Origin: an uncultured Bacteroidales bacterium
GTDB lineage: Bacteria > Bacteroidota > Bacteroidia > Bacteroidales > UBA932
Assembly (NCBI GenBank): GCA_947306365.1
Contig: CAMZGD010000001.1
Coordinates: forward strand, 183,598-247,597
Length of the DNA: 64,000 nt
Direction: 5' to 3'
Below, one piece after another: positions 51,824 to 61,251 of the stretch. Within the stretch, counting starts at the first letter, position 1. Every line of letters begins with the position of its first letter. Under the pieces are notes generated by a model that searched no databases, was not told the origin of the DNA, and saw nothing but the letters and a program-made list of their open reading frames with translations. The position numbers were made by a program, and so were the translations under genes.

Positions 51824-53689
51824 TTATTCGGCTACATCCTTGACAAGGCGGATGGAGAGGCCGCAGTTGCGCGGGGAATAATAATTCGGGTAATGATAAA
51901 TCATGCCGGCAGAGAAGCACAGCATGAATGCGCCATCTTTATCGAGGGGATTACCGCTCCAATAGAAACCTTCATTACCCGCTTTTCGTTCAATGCTCGC
52001 TCCTTTACGGAGACCATCCGGCGCCAGGCAGACGAGTCCGGCCGCCTCGGCGGTTGCCCACGAAGTCTCATCATAGGAAATATCGATCGAGCCGGAATAA
52101 TTGTCCGGGGCGATGATCAGACAATCCCCGACCCCTTTGATTTCGACAGGAAACCTGAAGAGGTTCTGTGCGTTTGTCCGCTGATAGAGCAGGTATTCGA
52201 TTTCCCCGTTCTCGGTGTCGGAAAGTACCCTGAGGCCGGAAACGCCTTCTACTGTAAGACAGTGGGCATCGTCGCTGCCGTCACAGAAGAACCGGTCGTT
52301 TACGGTATTTCCAGGGCTGACATAGGTTTTTGCATAGGCGGAAGCCGCGGTGGCTGTCCAGTAGAAATGACTCACGTGGTTCGGGTCCCAGTCGACAGGG
52401 TAATTCATCTGGTTGGCCTCAAATCGCCATTCCTTTCCGTTCCAATAGAGATTGCTTTTGGTAAACTGAACTTTTTGGGTTGGACTGACGGAGAATAGGC
52501 CGGGGAGCAGATTGGGCGTAGAAGGATAGGTGTATTGGTCGTGTTTTCCGTTGTAAATTACAGGTTCGTACGCATTTACCGCCTTGATGATTTCGGGCAT
52601 GAAATCGTCCAGGGTCGCATACTGCGCCTGTTGCTGCTCGAATATTTCCAATACATCTACCAGCGTACGTACCATCATGAATCCTTTGTTTTCTTCGGAC
52701 TGAATATACATATTCTTATTTCTTGCCTTTTCTTGTTCGGTTAAGGAGAGATGCGACATCAGATAGCGGATTGTGCAGGAACGGACCAGTGTCTCATGCA
52801 TCATGGTGTTCGGATCGGGATATGCCATGGCTTTCATCTGGTCAGCCACACGGGTGAATACCTTGCTCGCCTTGTCTTCCATAGAACTCCAGTATTTATC
52901 GACGAGCGGATTACAGAAGGGATGACAGAACTCATGAATCAAGACAGACGGGGTCGAGGTAGAGGAATATCCGTTCACGTTAGTACTGCTCATTTGATAA
53001 ATATTAATAACCGGGCTGAGCAATTTTTTCCCGTTTTCCATTATGGCAGAACAGCCAAAATTATGACCGGCCAACAAGAAACTCAATACGATCTGGGTGG
53101 GCATATCATCGAAAGCGCTGCCGAAGAAACGGCTGAACCATCCGTAATCGACATTGTTTACTTTATTAAACAAGGAGATGGCTTGTTGCTGCATGGGCTC
53201 CAGGGACAGGTACCATTCGTGGAAGTTGGATTGTTGGTAGAAATCGTTCACGGCAGCCAGCATGCGCATTTTTTCTTTTTCCGGCCAACAATTGAAATGG
53301 GAATCGCCGCCTTCGGTAAAAGCCGGATTGAAAGAGATTTCCCCTTTTTTTGAAAAAGTCAGATGCAAGCCAAACGCCGCAACGGCATCATAACCGACAC
53401 CGTACTCATTAGCTATTGATTTAGCCAATGAAACCGCTAGATGACCCTTCATATCGGCAAAATAGGCATCGGCACTTTCATTAATGGAACGAATACAGTA
53501 ATGATTGAAGTCATAATAGCTGAGATCTGCCAGTTTCCAGATCAGCCACATCAGTTCTACGCCTTCATCGAAATGGGGGTCGGCGGAATTGAAGGAATAG
53601 TTGTTCTGCGGGTCATCCTCTTTTTCTGTGCAGGAGACCAGCACAAGGCCCAGCAGGGCGACGACGACAAGGGGGAAGCACTTTTTCAT
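51824..53689 (-). CDS. lipoprotein with HExxH metallopeptidase-like domain and C-terminal FISUMP/DUF1566-like region
   Basis: Encodes 621 residues from the ATG at 53689; the longer open frame upstream runs into the divergent gene's promoter. The lipoprotein signal ends in LVSC (Cys20). A zinc-type HEFCH motif lies at residues 252-256 and a glutamate follows in MMHETLVRS (E299), as expected of a gluzincin-like peptidase. This part resembles DUF4932 proteins. The C-terminus (about 450-621) has FYWSGNPLDKDGAFMLCF and LSIRLVKD, features of FISUMP/DUF1566-type surface domains. Base composition is poorer in G and C than the core genes. Protease activity is inferred, not shown. Confidence 0.75.
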   Translation of the reverse strand: MKKCFPLVVVALLGLVLVSCTEKEDDPQNNYSFNSADPHFDEGVELMWLIWKLADLSYYDFNHYCIRSINESADAYFADMKGHLAVSLAKSIANEYGVGYDAVAAFGLHLTFSKKGEISFNPAFTEGGDSHFNCWPEKEKMRMLAAVNDFYQQSNFHEWYLSLEPMQQQAISLFNKVNNVDYGWFSRFFGSAFDDMPTQIVLSFLLAGHNFGCSAIMENGKKLLSPVINIYQMSSTNVNGYSSTSTPSVLIHEFCHPFCNPLVDKYWSSMEDKASKVFTRVADQMKAMAYPDPNTMMHETLVRSCTIRYLMSHLSLTEQEKARNKNMYIQSEENKGFMMVRTLVDVLEIFEQQQAQYATLDDFMPEIIKAVNAYEPVIYNGKHDQYTYPSTPNLLPGLFSVSPTQKVQFTKSNLYWNGKEWRFEANQMNYPVDWDPNHVSHFYWTATAASAYAKTYVSPGNTVNDRFFCDGSDDAHCLTVEGVSGLRVLSDTENGEIEYLLYQRTNAQNLFRFPVEIKGVGDCLIIAPDNYSGSIDISYDETSWATAEAAGLVCLAPDGLRKGASIERKAGNEGFYWSGNPLDKDGAFMLCFSAGMIYHYPNYYSPRNCGLSIRLVKDVAE

Positions 53690-53745
53690 AAGGCGTGCGC
53701 GGGTGAAACGATGGTATAAAGGTAGTAAAAAAGCAAAATATTCAA

Positions 53746-53753
53746 TAACTTTG
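53746..53753 (+). promoter_or_regulatory. -7 element of the HD-domain lipoprotein gene
   Basis: TAACTTTG lies 25 nt before the ATG at 53779. No clear -33 element. Confidence 0.4.
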
Positions 53754-53778
53754 CTTTGACAATTCCCCGGGCCATTCG

Positions 53779-54327
53779 ATGAACAAGCTGTTCTATATAC
53801 TTTCCGGTCTCGCCGTTGCTTTTGCGGTGGTGGGTTGCCGGTCGGCGAAGGAAGCGGAGACAAAGTCAAAAGTCATGGCCAACAGGGAAGAATTCATCCA
53901 GTTGCTGCGCTCCACGGGACGTCCGGGGATAGAGGAGGTCATCAGCCACCTGGATTCGACGGATTTCTTCACGATGCCAGGAGGCGGCCACCATACGGAG
54001 GAAGGGGGGCTTGTGCAGCATTCCCTCGAGGTGTTCCGGATTATGCGATGCATCGCCTGGTTCCAGTCTTCCGACAGCATCATCCTGACGGCCCTCCTTC
54101 ACGACATGGGCAAGATCGATCATGGCGGCTGGCATCCGTGGCGGTCTGTCAAGCATCTCGGCGAGTGGGGTTTCCAGCTGACCGAACAAGAGGGCTACGC
54201 CATCTTTTATCACCATAAGCCCGGGTGGCGGTACTTCCGCTCTTCGCTCCGCCGCGATCTTTCCATCGCGGATGCAATCAGCACGGGATGGTGGAAACTG
54301 TGGCACAAAACGCCTCGTGACAAATAA
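53779..54327 (+). CDS. HD-domain protein with lipoprotein signal
   Basis: Encodes 182 residues. A lipoprotein-type signal (hydrophobic 3-19, VVGC with Cys20) precedes an HD phosphohydrolase-like domain: H81 (GGLVQHSLEVF), the H108-D109 pair (LLHDMGK) and further histidines (YHHKPGW). HD domains usually act on nucleotides or cyclic dinucleotides in the cytoplasm, so export with a lipid anchor is odd. An alternative start at the in-frame ATG of residue 33 (MANREEFIQLL) would give a cytoplasmic protein without the signal. The 54341 gene follows after 13 nt. Confidence 0.75.
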   Translation: MNKLFYILSGLAVAFAVVGCRSAKEAETKSKVMANREEFIQLLRSTGRPGIEEVISHLDSTDFFTMPGGGHHTEEGGLVQHSLEVFRIMRCIAWFQSSDSIILTALLHDMGKIDHGGWHPWRSVKHLGEWGFQLTEQEGYAIFYHHKPGWRYFRSSLRRDLSIADAISTGWWKLWHKTPRDK

Positions 54328-54340
54328 TAATCAATAGGAT

Positions 54341-55099
54341 ATGAAAAGAATCATTAAAATTGTCCTGGCACTGGCGGTCCTTTTCCTGCTGGTGAAACTG
54401 TGTTCTGACAAACTCGGGAACGTCATCACCCTTCCCGGCGGATTGGGTAAAGAGAGTACCGAAGAATCAGATGGCGGCTGGTTCGGCCAGAAAGACAAGA
54501 CCGAGGAGAAGACACTGGATAAGACTATTTCGCACGATGAAATCAAGGATCTGGAAAGAGAGCTGGGTATCGGTACTGACAACGGTCGGACGAAATCCAT
54601 CAATAAATCTTCCACCGGCAGCGTTGCTACCAATGGCTCCTCCACGACCGCATCGGCAACATCGCCCCTCTCCTTCAAGGGAATTCCCATGACCGGGACG
54701 CTTTCGGCTTTCGGGTCGGAACTGGTCAAGGCCGGATTCAGGAATGCCGGGAACGGCACCTATACCGGGGATTTCGCCGGATACAGCGGGTGCAAGGTGA
54801 CGCCTTCCGGAAGCAATCCGGTGCAGGAAGTCCGTGTCGATTTCCCGGTCATCTCGGACTGGGACGCCCTCGAAAAGGCCTATGATGACCTCAAGGCTTC
54901 CCTGACGCAGAAATACGGCGTCGAGCCGAGGACCTCGACCGACAACAATCTCGCTGTCTATGACTTGCCCAACGGTACCATCACCCTTGACGCCGATGTG
55001 CGGGACCGTTCTTCCTGGCACGTGATCCTGAAATACGCGAATGCCGTTTCGACGGCTACGACCGGCACCCTCAGTCGGAATCCCGTCGACGACCTGTAG
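54341..55099 (+). CDS. membrane-anchored protein of unknown function
   Basis: Encodes 252 residues. One N-terminal hydrophobic segment (about 4-20) precedes a Ser/Thr-rich linker (about 85-108) and a C-terminal domain (about 110-235) of mixed alpha/beta character (GSELVKAGFRNAGNGTYTGDF). No family is recognised. It appears to be co-transcribed with the HD-domain lipoprotein. Confidence 0.65.
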   Translation: MKRIIKIVLALAVLFLLVKLCSDKLGNVITLPGGLGKESTEESDGGWFGQKDKTEEKTLDKTISHDEIKDLERELGIGTDNGRTKSINKSSTGSVATNGSSTTASATSPLSFKGIPMTGTLSAFGSELVKAGFRNAGNGTYTGDFAGYSGCKVTPSGSNPVQEVRVDFPVISDWDALEKAYDDLKASLTQKYGVEPRTSTDNNLAVYDLPNGTITLDADVRDRSSWHVILKYANAVSTATTGTLSRNPVDDL

Positions 55100-55127
55100 G
55101 AACTGATTGCCGGGAGGCCGGGTGACC

Positions 55128-57602
55128 ATGGCGATGAGAAAAGCATTCCATTTCATTTCCGCCCTTCTGCTGACGGGCGTCGTGCTGCTCCAGGGCTGCG
55201 GGGAGGATCCTGAGGAAAATCAGGATCCCGCCCGGGTCAGGACCTTAACGATGACCGTTGTGGCCAGCCGGGGCGAGACCCTCAGCGCCGCCTGGAAAGC
55301 GGGCGAGAGCGTCACTGTCTATAACAAGACCCGGGGCGCCGGACTGGAAGGCTGCCTGGTGGCGCAGGGAGACGGCGCCAGCACCACGCTGAAAGGCACG
55401 CTCACCGGGGTCGTTGCGGCGAATGAAACGCTTACGCTCAAATTCCTGGATTCCGACTATTCGGAGCAGGAAGGCACCCTGGCATATATCGCCGCCCATT
55501 GCGATTACGCCACGGCGGATGTCACGGTGATGAGCACGGATGACGGCATCATCACCACCGCGGCTGCGGCCAGTTTCACTTCCCATCAGGCCATTGTGGC
55601 GTTAACGCTCAGGGAAAGCGACGGTTCTGTCATTGCCGGGGGCATAGGCCATCTTTCCGTCGATGCCGGAGGGACAGCCATCAGCGTGACGCCGGACGCT
55701 GCGACAGATGTGCTCTATGTGGCCGTCCCCGCATTCCGTGACGGGATCCTGCGCCTGAGCGCGGTTGACCCTAACGGCACTCGTCGAACCGGGGAGCTGG
55801 CAGGTGCGACTTTTGAAAATGGGAAGTTCTACGAGGTCGGCGTGAAGATGGACTGCTTCGTGATGGATGACGGTGAACTGTTTGCCGCCAATGCATCCAA
55901 GGTGCCGCGGATCGTCCTGGGCGCCGACATCCGGATTACGGGCCAGCGGCATGTCATCGTCAGCGGCACTATGGCCATCGACCTGAACGGCCATTCCATC
56001 AGCGGCTGCGGGGAGGACAATGCCCCCAGCGACCGCATCTTCTCCGTGGACGAAGGAATGTCGCTTACTCTGACCGGTCCGGGTACGCTCAAGGATGGTC
56101 ATGCGGACGAAGGCGGCGCCATTTACAACCGGGGTTTGCTCATCCTCAAGGATGTCTCCTTCACGGGCTGCAGTGCCGGGTTGGGCGGCGCCGTCTATAA
56201 TGGAGGCGCATTGGAAATGAGCGGTGCCATTGTGGCGATTGACAACACCGGCGCGGACAACGCCCCCGACAACATATATTTGGCGAGCGGCAAGGTCATC
56301 ACCGTGACAGGGCCCTTTGCCGAGGGATCCCTTGTCGGCGTAAGGCTGGCCGACGGTGCCGGAATCATCACCGCCGGCTATGCCGCCCACAACGGCGCTG
56401 TCGATCCGGCCACCGTGTTCGTTGCCGATGATGCGGCCTGCCATCTCTCCCTGAACGGCGGCGAGGTCGAAATGGCGCGAGGCCGCTATTACAAGATTAC
56501 TGCAGAGAAGACGTATGCCACGCTGCAGCGGTTGCTCGACGAGACGGGGCGTGACCTGTCGGGTGTCGAATCGTATCTGACCAAGGTTTTCCCCGACGTC
56601 AACTGTCCTGCCAGCGCCATCAGCTATACGTACCGTTCCGCCGACCCGCAAGGTTATCCGGTAGAACTGTCGGCCGTCCTCTATATTCCCGATGCGGTAT
56701 TGGCGGGTGCTGGAAACCTGACCGGCATCTGCCTGACCAACCACGGCACCATCGCCTCCAATGCCGAGTGCCCTACGATGATCGCCCAGCTGGAGGGAGC
56801 CCTGGCCTGGAAGGGCTATGCCGTCGTGATGCCCGACTACTATGGCTTCGGCGCCAGCGCCGACCGTCCGCAGGCCTATCTGGATGCGGAAACCACGGCG
56901 CGGGGCAACATCGACGCCTACCTGGCCGCCGTCCAGTTGTTGCAAGACCGCGAAGTCGGGATTCCGGAGCGGCTGTACAGTTTCGGCTACTCGCAGGGAG
57001 GATTCAATTCGATGGCCAATCTCATGTACGTCTCGAAGCATCCGGAACTCCATGTCCATTTTGAGAAAGTGCTGTGTGGCGGCAGTCCCTTCGATGTCGA
57101 GATGACCTGGGATGCCTATACCCGGATGACTTTCCACAACGCCATCGCCTTCGTCCCTATGACCGTGGTCAGCATCAACGAATCGCAGCAACTGGGGCTC
57201 AGGTACGAAGACCTTTTCAAGGGAAACCTGCTTGCCAACTGGCGGGATTGGATCCTTTCCAAGAATTACAGCACCGATTCGATCAACGCCAAACTCGGCA
57301 CTGACGACCTGTCCCTGGTCATGAATGATGAATTCATGACCAGGACCGGAAATGCGTATGACGCCATCATGAATGTCTGCCGGCGCTATTCCCTGACGTC
57401 CGGATGGGTTCCGCCCGCGGGGACGAAGATCATCCTGTACCATTCCATTCAGGACGATACCGTCCCCTATGAGAACCTCACGGCCATGAAAGCCTACCTC
57501 GACCAGGTGGCTCCCGGCTGCTACACCGCGTATGACGGCCATTTCGGCGGACACCTCAAGGCAGTCACCCGCTTTATCGTCATTACCATGTCCGTGTGGT
57601 AA
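55128..57602 (+). CDS. lipoprotein with beta-helix-like repeats and alpha/beta-hydrolase domain
   Basis: Encodes 824 residues. A lipoprotein signal ends in LLQGC. An N-terminal fimbrillin-like region (about 35-230) is followed by parallel beta-helix-like sequence (about 250-400, with GGAIYNRG and GGAVYNGG as in polymorphic outer-membrane proteins) and a C-terminal alpha/beta hydrolase. The nucleophile elbow is GYSQGG, with an acid in SIQDDTVPY and a histidine in GHFGGHL near the end. The layout suggests a surface esterase or lipase. Two starts are close (55128, and 55134 two codons later); GGAGG at 55112 favours 55128. Confidence 0.75.
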   Translation: MAMRKAFHFISALLLTGVVLLQGCGEDPEENQDPARVRTLTMTVVASRGETLSAAWKAGESVTVYNKTRGAGLEGCLVAQGDGASTTLKGTLTGVVAANETLTLKFLDSDYSEQEGTLAYIAAHCDYATADVTVMSTDDGIITTAAAASFTSHQAIVALTLRESDGSVIAGGIGHLSVDAGGTAISVTPDAATDVLYVAVPAFRDGILRLSAVDPNGTRRTGELAGATFENGKFYEVGVKMDCFVMDDGELFAANASKVPRIVLGADIRITGQRHVIVSGTMAIDLNGHSISGCGEDNAPSDRIFSVDEGMSLTLTGPGTLKDGHADEGGAIYNRGLLILKDVSFTGCSAGLGGAVYNGGALEMSGAIVAIDNTGADNAPDNIYLASGKVITVTGPFAEGSLVGVRLADGAGIITAGYAAHNGAVDPATVFVADDAACHLSLNGGEVEMARGRYYKITAEKTYATLQRLLDETGRDLSGVESYLTKVFPDVNCPASAISYTYRSADPQGYPVELSAVLYIPDAVLAGAGNLTGICLTNHGTIASNAECPTMIAQLEGALAWKGYAVVMPDYYGFGASADRPQAYLDAETTARGNIDAYLAAVQLLQDREVGIPERLYSFGYSQGGFNSMANLMYVSKHPELHVHFEKVLCGGSPFDVEMTWDAYTRMTFHNAIAFVPMTVVSINESQQLGLRYEDLFKGNLLANWRDWILSKNYSTDSINAKLGTDDLSLVMNDEFMTRTGNAYDAIMNVCRRYSLTSGWVPPAGTKIILYHSIQDDTVPYENLTAMKAYLDQVAPGCYTAYDGHFGGHLKAVTRFIVITMSVW

Positions 57603-57619
57603 GACCGGCAAGAAAGAAA

Positions 57620-58561
57620 TCAGTTCGAAAACCCTCCGAAGGCTTTCTGATAGTACGGACGGAAGGGATTGTCGATGACTACGCTGGCAGAGGAAGAAGA
57701 GCAGGCTACGAAGTAACCGACGGCATCGCCGCCGGTTACGTTGGTGGGACAGTTGGCTGGCTGGGACTGAAGCATCGGCACCGCTGCACCGACACTGCTT
57801 GAGATGAATCCCGTGTAGAACGTAAAATAATCTTCGGGGACCGAGTATACGTTCAGGGTGAAGACGTCGCCAGTTTCCAAATATTTACCGCAGTCCCCGT
57901 ATTGATTGCGGGTTGCTGCGGTCTGGTAAAGCGTAGTGATCGGGAAACAGACGACTTTCTGCCCGTTGAAATATTTGTCGTCCATGACCAGGGAGAGTCC
58001 GAGGGGAAAGACGGCGTCGTTCAGTTGGGCACTGACATAATAATAACTTGTCATCGGTTTGTCCTGCCCCCATACCGCCACATTCCAAAGGCTGTCCGCC
58101 TGTGGAAGTGTTTTGCCTAAATACATATAGTCCACTGCCTGGACTTCGAATCCCGGCTCCTCCATCTTGGAGACGGCTTCATAATGGTTCCTGCTTCCGC
58201 CGACAACCGCATCGATCGATAGCGTGTAGGTGTTACCCGGCGTGCCATGGAATCCTTCCGGGCCGACATAGCAACCGCTTCCCGAAGGAACCTCCGCATA
58301 GTGGTAAACTGCTTTCCCGTCGCTGACCGACACCATGGCTCCCGAAACCACAGGCGGCTTTTCCTCTTCGAAATAGTCGATGGATTCTGTCAGCAGGACG
58401 GTTTGCGGCCGGTCGGCGCAATCGGTGAGCATTGCTTCAACCACCAGATAACACCTGTCCATACTCCGCGTGTGGACATCCACTTCTTCGCTGCAGCCCG
58501 TAAACAGGACGAAGCACAGGCATGCCAGCGCCGGCAAGAAACGGTTGTTAGAAATAGACAT
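57620..58561 (-). CDS. DUF4249-type outer-membrane lipoprotein
   Basis: Encodes 313 residues. A lipoprotein signal ends in LFTGC (Cys23). The pattern of an Ig-like first part (CYLVVEAMLTD, VSGAMVSVSDGKAVYHY) and the conserved Tyr/Phe-rich end (GYFVACSSSSASVVID) matches DUF4249 proteins, which are encoded beside TonB receptors in many Bacteroidota. Its start overlaps the 3' end of the receptor gene by 14 nt, so the two are translationally coupled. The ligand is unknown. Confidence 0.85.
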   Translation of the reverse strand: MSISNNRFLPALACLCFVLFTGCSEEVDVHTRSMDRCYLVVEAMLTDCADRPQTVLLTESIDYFEEEKPPVVSGAMVSVSDGKAVYHYAEVPSGSGCYVGPEGFHGTPGNTYTLSIDAVVGGSRNHYEAVSKMEEPGFEVQAVDYMYLGKTLPQADSLWNVAVWGQDKPMTSYYYVSAQLNDAVFPLGLSLVMDDKYFNGQKVVCFPITTLYQTAATRNQYGDCGKYLETGDVFTLNVYSVPEDYFTFYTGFISSSVGAAVPMLQSQPANCPTNVTGGDAVGYFVACSSSSASVVIDNPFRPYYQKAFGGFSN

Positions 58562-60905
58562 TGTAGGAGATTGACGGAATAATGGTGAACAGATAAACTT
58601 TCATCGCCATGGGCCGTTCCTCCTTTTTATTGTAGACGAAGGCCATCGACCAGGCGTTGTGTCGCGAATATGCATTATAGAACGAGACGTCCCACTCGCT
58701 GCCCCAGGGCTTTCCCTCCGCCCGCCGCTTGCTTTTCAGCGTCAGGGACAGGTCCATTCTATGGTAGTCGGGCAAGGAATCTTCGTTTCTTGACGAATAG
58801 ATGGATGCGTACGATCCTCCATAGACGAAGCGGCCGTTCGGGAAGGTGGTGGGGGTGCCGCTGTAGAATACCCAGTCGGCAGAGGCGGAAATCCTGCGGC
58901 TGAAATCGTATGACAGGACGAAATTGACCGAATGGTCGTGGTTCAGGGGCGACCGGTAAGGCTTTCCGCCATTCAGTTCAGGAAAATCGTAAATGGCCCG
59001 CGACCAAGTATAGGACACCCATCCGCCAAAACGGTCGAAATCGTAGCGGAGCATCAGCTCCGTGCCGAAAGAATAGGATGAGCCGAAACGAAGCAGTTTC
59101 TCCCGTTCGGCATCGTCGAATACAAAACCGGGATTATCCTTGAAATCCAACGTGTTTTTGTTGTTCTTGTAGAATACCTCCGCCGACAGTTCCAGCGCCT
59201 GGCTGGCAAAGAGCGCATTGAGACCGGCTGAGAACTGGTCGGAACGCTGCGGCTCAATATTCGGGGAAGCCATGAACCAGGCATCGACGGGACTGCCGGA
59301 AATGCTGATGGGTACCTGTTGGATGTACTGGTAGGAACGGGAGTACGCCGCTTTCAGCGAGAAATCGGGACTGACAGAGAAAGATCCCGAAATGCGTGGT
59401 TCGATTCCGATGTCCGTTTTAATCGGCTTTCCTTTGTCAAAATGGACCGTTTTGGTCGGTTCGTGCGTTTGGGGATCGTAGTAATGCTGATCGGCTTCTC
59501 CAAGCGTGGAGAAAGAAGATAGCCGGAAGCCGTAGCGAAGGGTCAACTTGCCGATCTTCTGCTCATTCTGGGCATACACCGAAGGCATGACCCCGAAACT
59601 CTGCGGCATATGCAGTGCCTGGACGATGGATTCTTCGTCTGAAGGGGTGACATCGCCCGGATCCATCCGGTAATAAGCGGCATTGATTCCTGCTTTCACG
59701 GTATTGTTCGGATTGATGTACCAGGTGATGCCGGCTTTCAGCCCGGATTCCCGGATGGCCGTCAGGTAATCGAAACTCGTGCTGGTCATGTCGCAGTCCA
59801 GTCCGGCATTGTAGCGGGAATTGTACAGCGTGGCGTTGAAAAACACCTTGGGAGAGAATTCGTGGCTCCAATGCAGTGTCTGGGTATTGTTCGCAAAACT
59901 GAACTTCATCAGGTCGAGGTCATAGTCTTCCATCGACATGCCGAAGACATCCTTCCCGCTGAAAGCACTCAGGTAAACCCGGTCTCTTGGTCCTGCCACC
60001 CAGCTGATCTTGCCGTTGAGGTCATAAAAGAACATTTGGGTGTTCTTGGGAATCTTTTCTCCGAAAAGGGGGAAGAAGATGTCCATATAAGTTCTTCTGC
60101 CGGCCAGGATGAACGACAGTTTATCCTTGACGATGGGTCCTTCGACAGCCAGCTTGGAGGTGATCAGGCCGATGGAGAAATCGCCTTTGAACTGGCTGTT
60201 GTTTCCGTCACGCGTACTGACGTCAAGCACGGAGGAAAGCCGACCGCCGAAGTTGGCGGGAAAATCGCCCTTGTAGAGCTGGGCGTTCTTGACCACATCG
60301 CCGTTGAACATCGACATGAAGCCGAGGAAGTGGCCGGAATTGTAGAGCGGCGCACCGTCCATCAGCACGAGATTCTGATCGATGCCGCCGCCACGCACGC
60401 TGAATCCGGTGGAGCCTTCGCTTGGTGTCTGCACGCCGGGCATCATTTGAATCACCCGGATAACGTCGGCTTCACCCATCAGTGCCGGCAACTTGCGGAT
60501 GATATCGCCGGAGACGGTTTCCTTTCCGAGTTGCGGCAGGGTCAATTGCTCCCGCTTGCTCTTGGAAAAGACCTTGGCCGCTTCCAGCATCACATAGTCC
60601 TCTTCGAGCGCGAAATCGTATTTGAGCGAAGTCTTGGGGTTGATTTTGACTTCCGCCGTAACAAATCCGGCATAGGAACATTTGATTACCTGCTCTTTGC
60701 TGTCGATTTGCAGCGAATAAAAGCCGTATTGGTTGGTCGATACGCCAGCCGACAGGTCTTCCTTAAATACTACCGCGCCAATGAGCGGTTCCCCGCTGGA
60801 AGCCTCCTTCACATACCCTGACAAAACAACCTTCTGCCCTGCCGCCGGCATGACAAATGACAGTGCAGAAAGTATAATGAAGGCTATTTTCAGAATATTA
60901 TTCAT
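58548..60905 (-). CDS. TonB-dependent outer-membrane receptor with carboxypeptidase-regulatory-like domain
   Basis: Encodes 785 residues, the size of CirA/FecA-type receptors and smaller than SusC. A signal peptide (about 1-24) is followed by a carboxypeptidase-regulatory-like domain (about 27-105), a plug (MMPGVQTPSEGSTGFSVRGGGIDQNLVLMDGAPLYNS region, about 155-200) and a barrel ending in an aromatic residue (YNVYF). It imports an unknown substrate with TonB. It is paired with the DUF4249 lipoprotein downstream, the arrangement that replaces SusD in many Bacteroidota loci. No siderophore or metal gene is nearby. Confidence 0.94.
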   Translation of the reverse strand: MNNILKIAFIILSALSFVMPAAGQKVVLSGYVKEASSGEPLIGAVVFKEDLSAGVSTNQYGFYSLQIDSKEQVIKCSYAGFVTAEVKINPKTSLKYDFALEEDYVMLEAAKVFSKSKREQLTLPQLGKETVSGDIIRKLPALMGEADVIRVIQMMPGVQTPSEGSTGFSVRGGGIDQNLVLMDGAPLYNSGHFLGFMSMFNGDVVKNAQLYKGDFPANFGGRLSSVLDVSTRDGNNSQFKGDFSIGLITSKLAVEGPIVKDKLSFILAGRRTYMDIFFPLFGEKIPKNTQMFFYDLNGKISWVAGPRDRVYLSAFSGKDVFGMSMEDYDLDLMKFSFANNTQTLHWSHEFSPKVFFNATLYNSRYNAGLDCDMTSTSFDYLTAIRESGLKAGITWYINPNNTVKAGINAAYYRMDPGDVTPSDEESIVQALHMPQSFGVMPSVYAQNEQKIGKLTLRYGFRLSSFSTLGEADQHYYDPQTHEPTKTVHFDKGKPIKTDIGIEPRISGSFSVSPDFSLKAAYSRSYQYIQQVPISISGSPVDAWFMASPNIEPQRSDQFSAGLNALFASQALELSAEVFYKNNKNTLDFKDNPGFVFDDAEREKLLRFGSSYSFGTELMLRYDFDRFGGWVSYTWSRAIYDFPELNGGKPYRSPLNHDHSVNFVLSYDFSRRISASADWVFYSGTPTTFPNGRFVYGGSYASIYSSRNEDSLPDYHRMDLSLTLKSKRRAEGKPWGSEWDVSFYNAYSRHNAWSMAFVYNKKEERPMAMKVYLFTIIPSISYNVYF

Positions 60906-61113
60906 CTGTGCCTGATTGCAACAAGAATAAAGCCAATCGTTCCTCTTTCCTGGATTATCAAGGACGTCAAGCTCGTTACTTACACGGATGAGGCTGCAGA
61001 ATAGAAAATCATTTACGGAAACGTAAGTGCTTGATTTAGAGGAGCTCCCACGACAGAGGGGATAGAGAAGAGTGGCTAAAAGCCCAGGCTAGTCTACCCC
61101 GTCACAAGTACCA
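60906..61113. other. non-coding stretch upstream of the TonB receptor
   Basis: It holds the receptor promoter region (no strong TAnnTTTG seen), the first copy of the 34-nt direct repeat (61003-61036) and the palindrome GGAGCTCC (61041-61048). Nothing else recognised. Confidence 0.5.
61003..61036. repeat. 34-nt direct repeat, copy 1
   Basis: Matches 63572-63605 at 27 of 34 positions in the same orientation. The differences are three in the left arm and the four-base loop GAAA against TTTC. It contains a TTACG/CGTAA hairpin. Confidence 0.8.
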
Positions 61114-61251
61114 CTAATACTTGCGGTAGTGTGTCCTAACCTTTTCTCCCTTGCCACGGCGAATGCGTTTGTACGCCTTCACCTTGACAGCACGTTTCAC
61201 CTCCACTCTAATGGAGACGAGAACAGCTTTGCAATGCGTCCTTGGTTTCAT
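61114..61251 (-). CDS. small basic protein
   Basis: Encodes 45 residues with about one third Lys and Arg. The C-terminal half (VKVKAYKRIRRGKGEKVRTHYRKY region) resembles short basic proteins I have seen near mobile DNA in Bacteroidota, but no function is known. The start is the ATG at 61251; an open frame extends further upstream, past a hairpin, and is less likely to be translated. The genes around it are fragments and small lipoproteins. Confidence 0.4.
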   Translation of the reverse strand: MKPRTHCKAVLVSIRVEVKRAVKVKAYKRIRRGKGEKVRTHYRKY

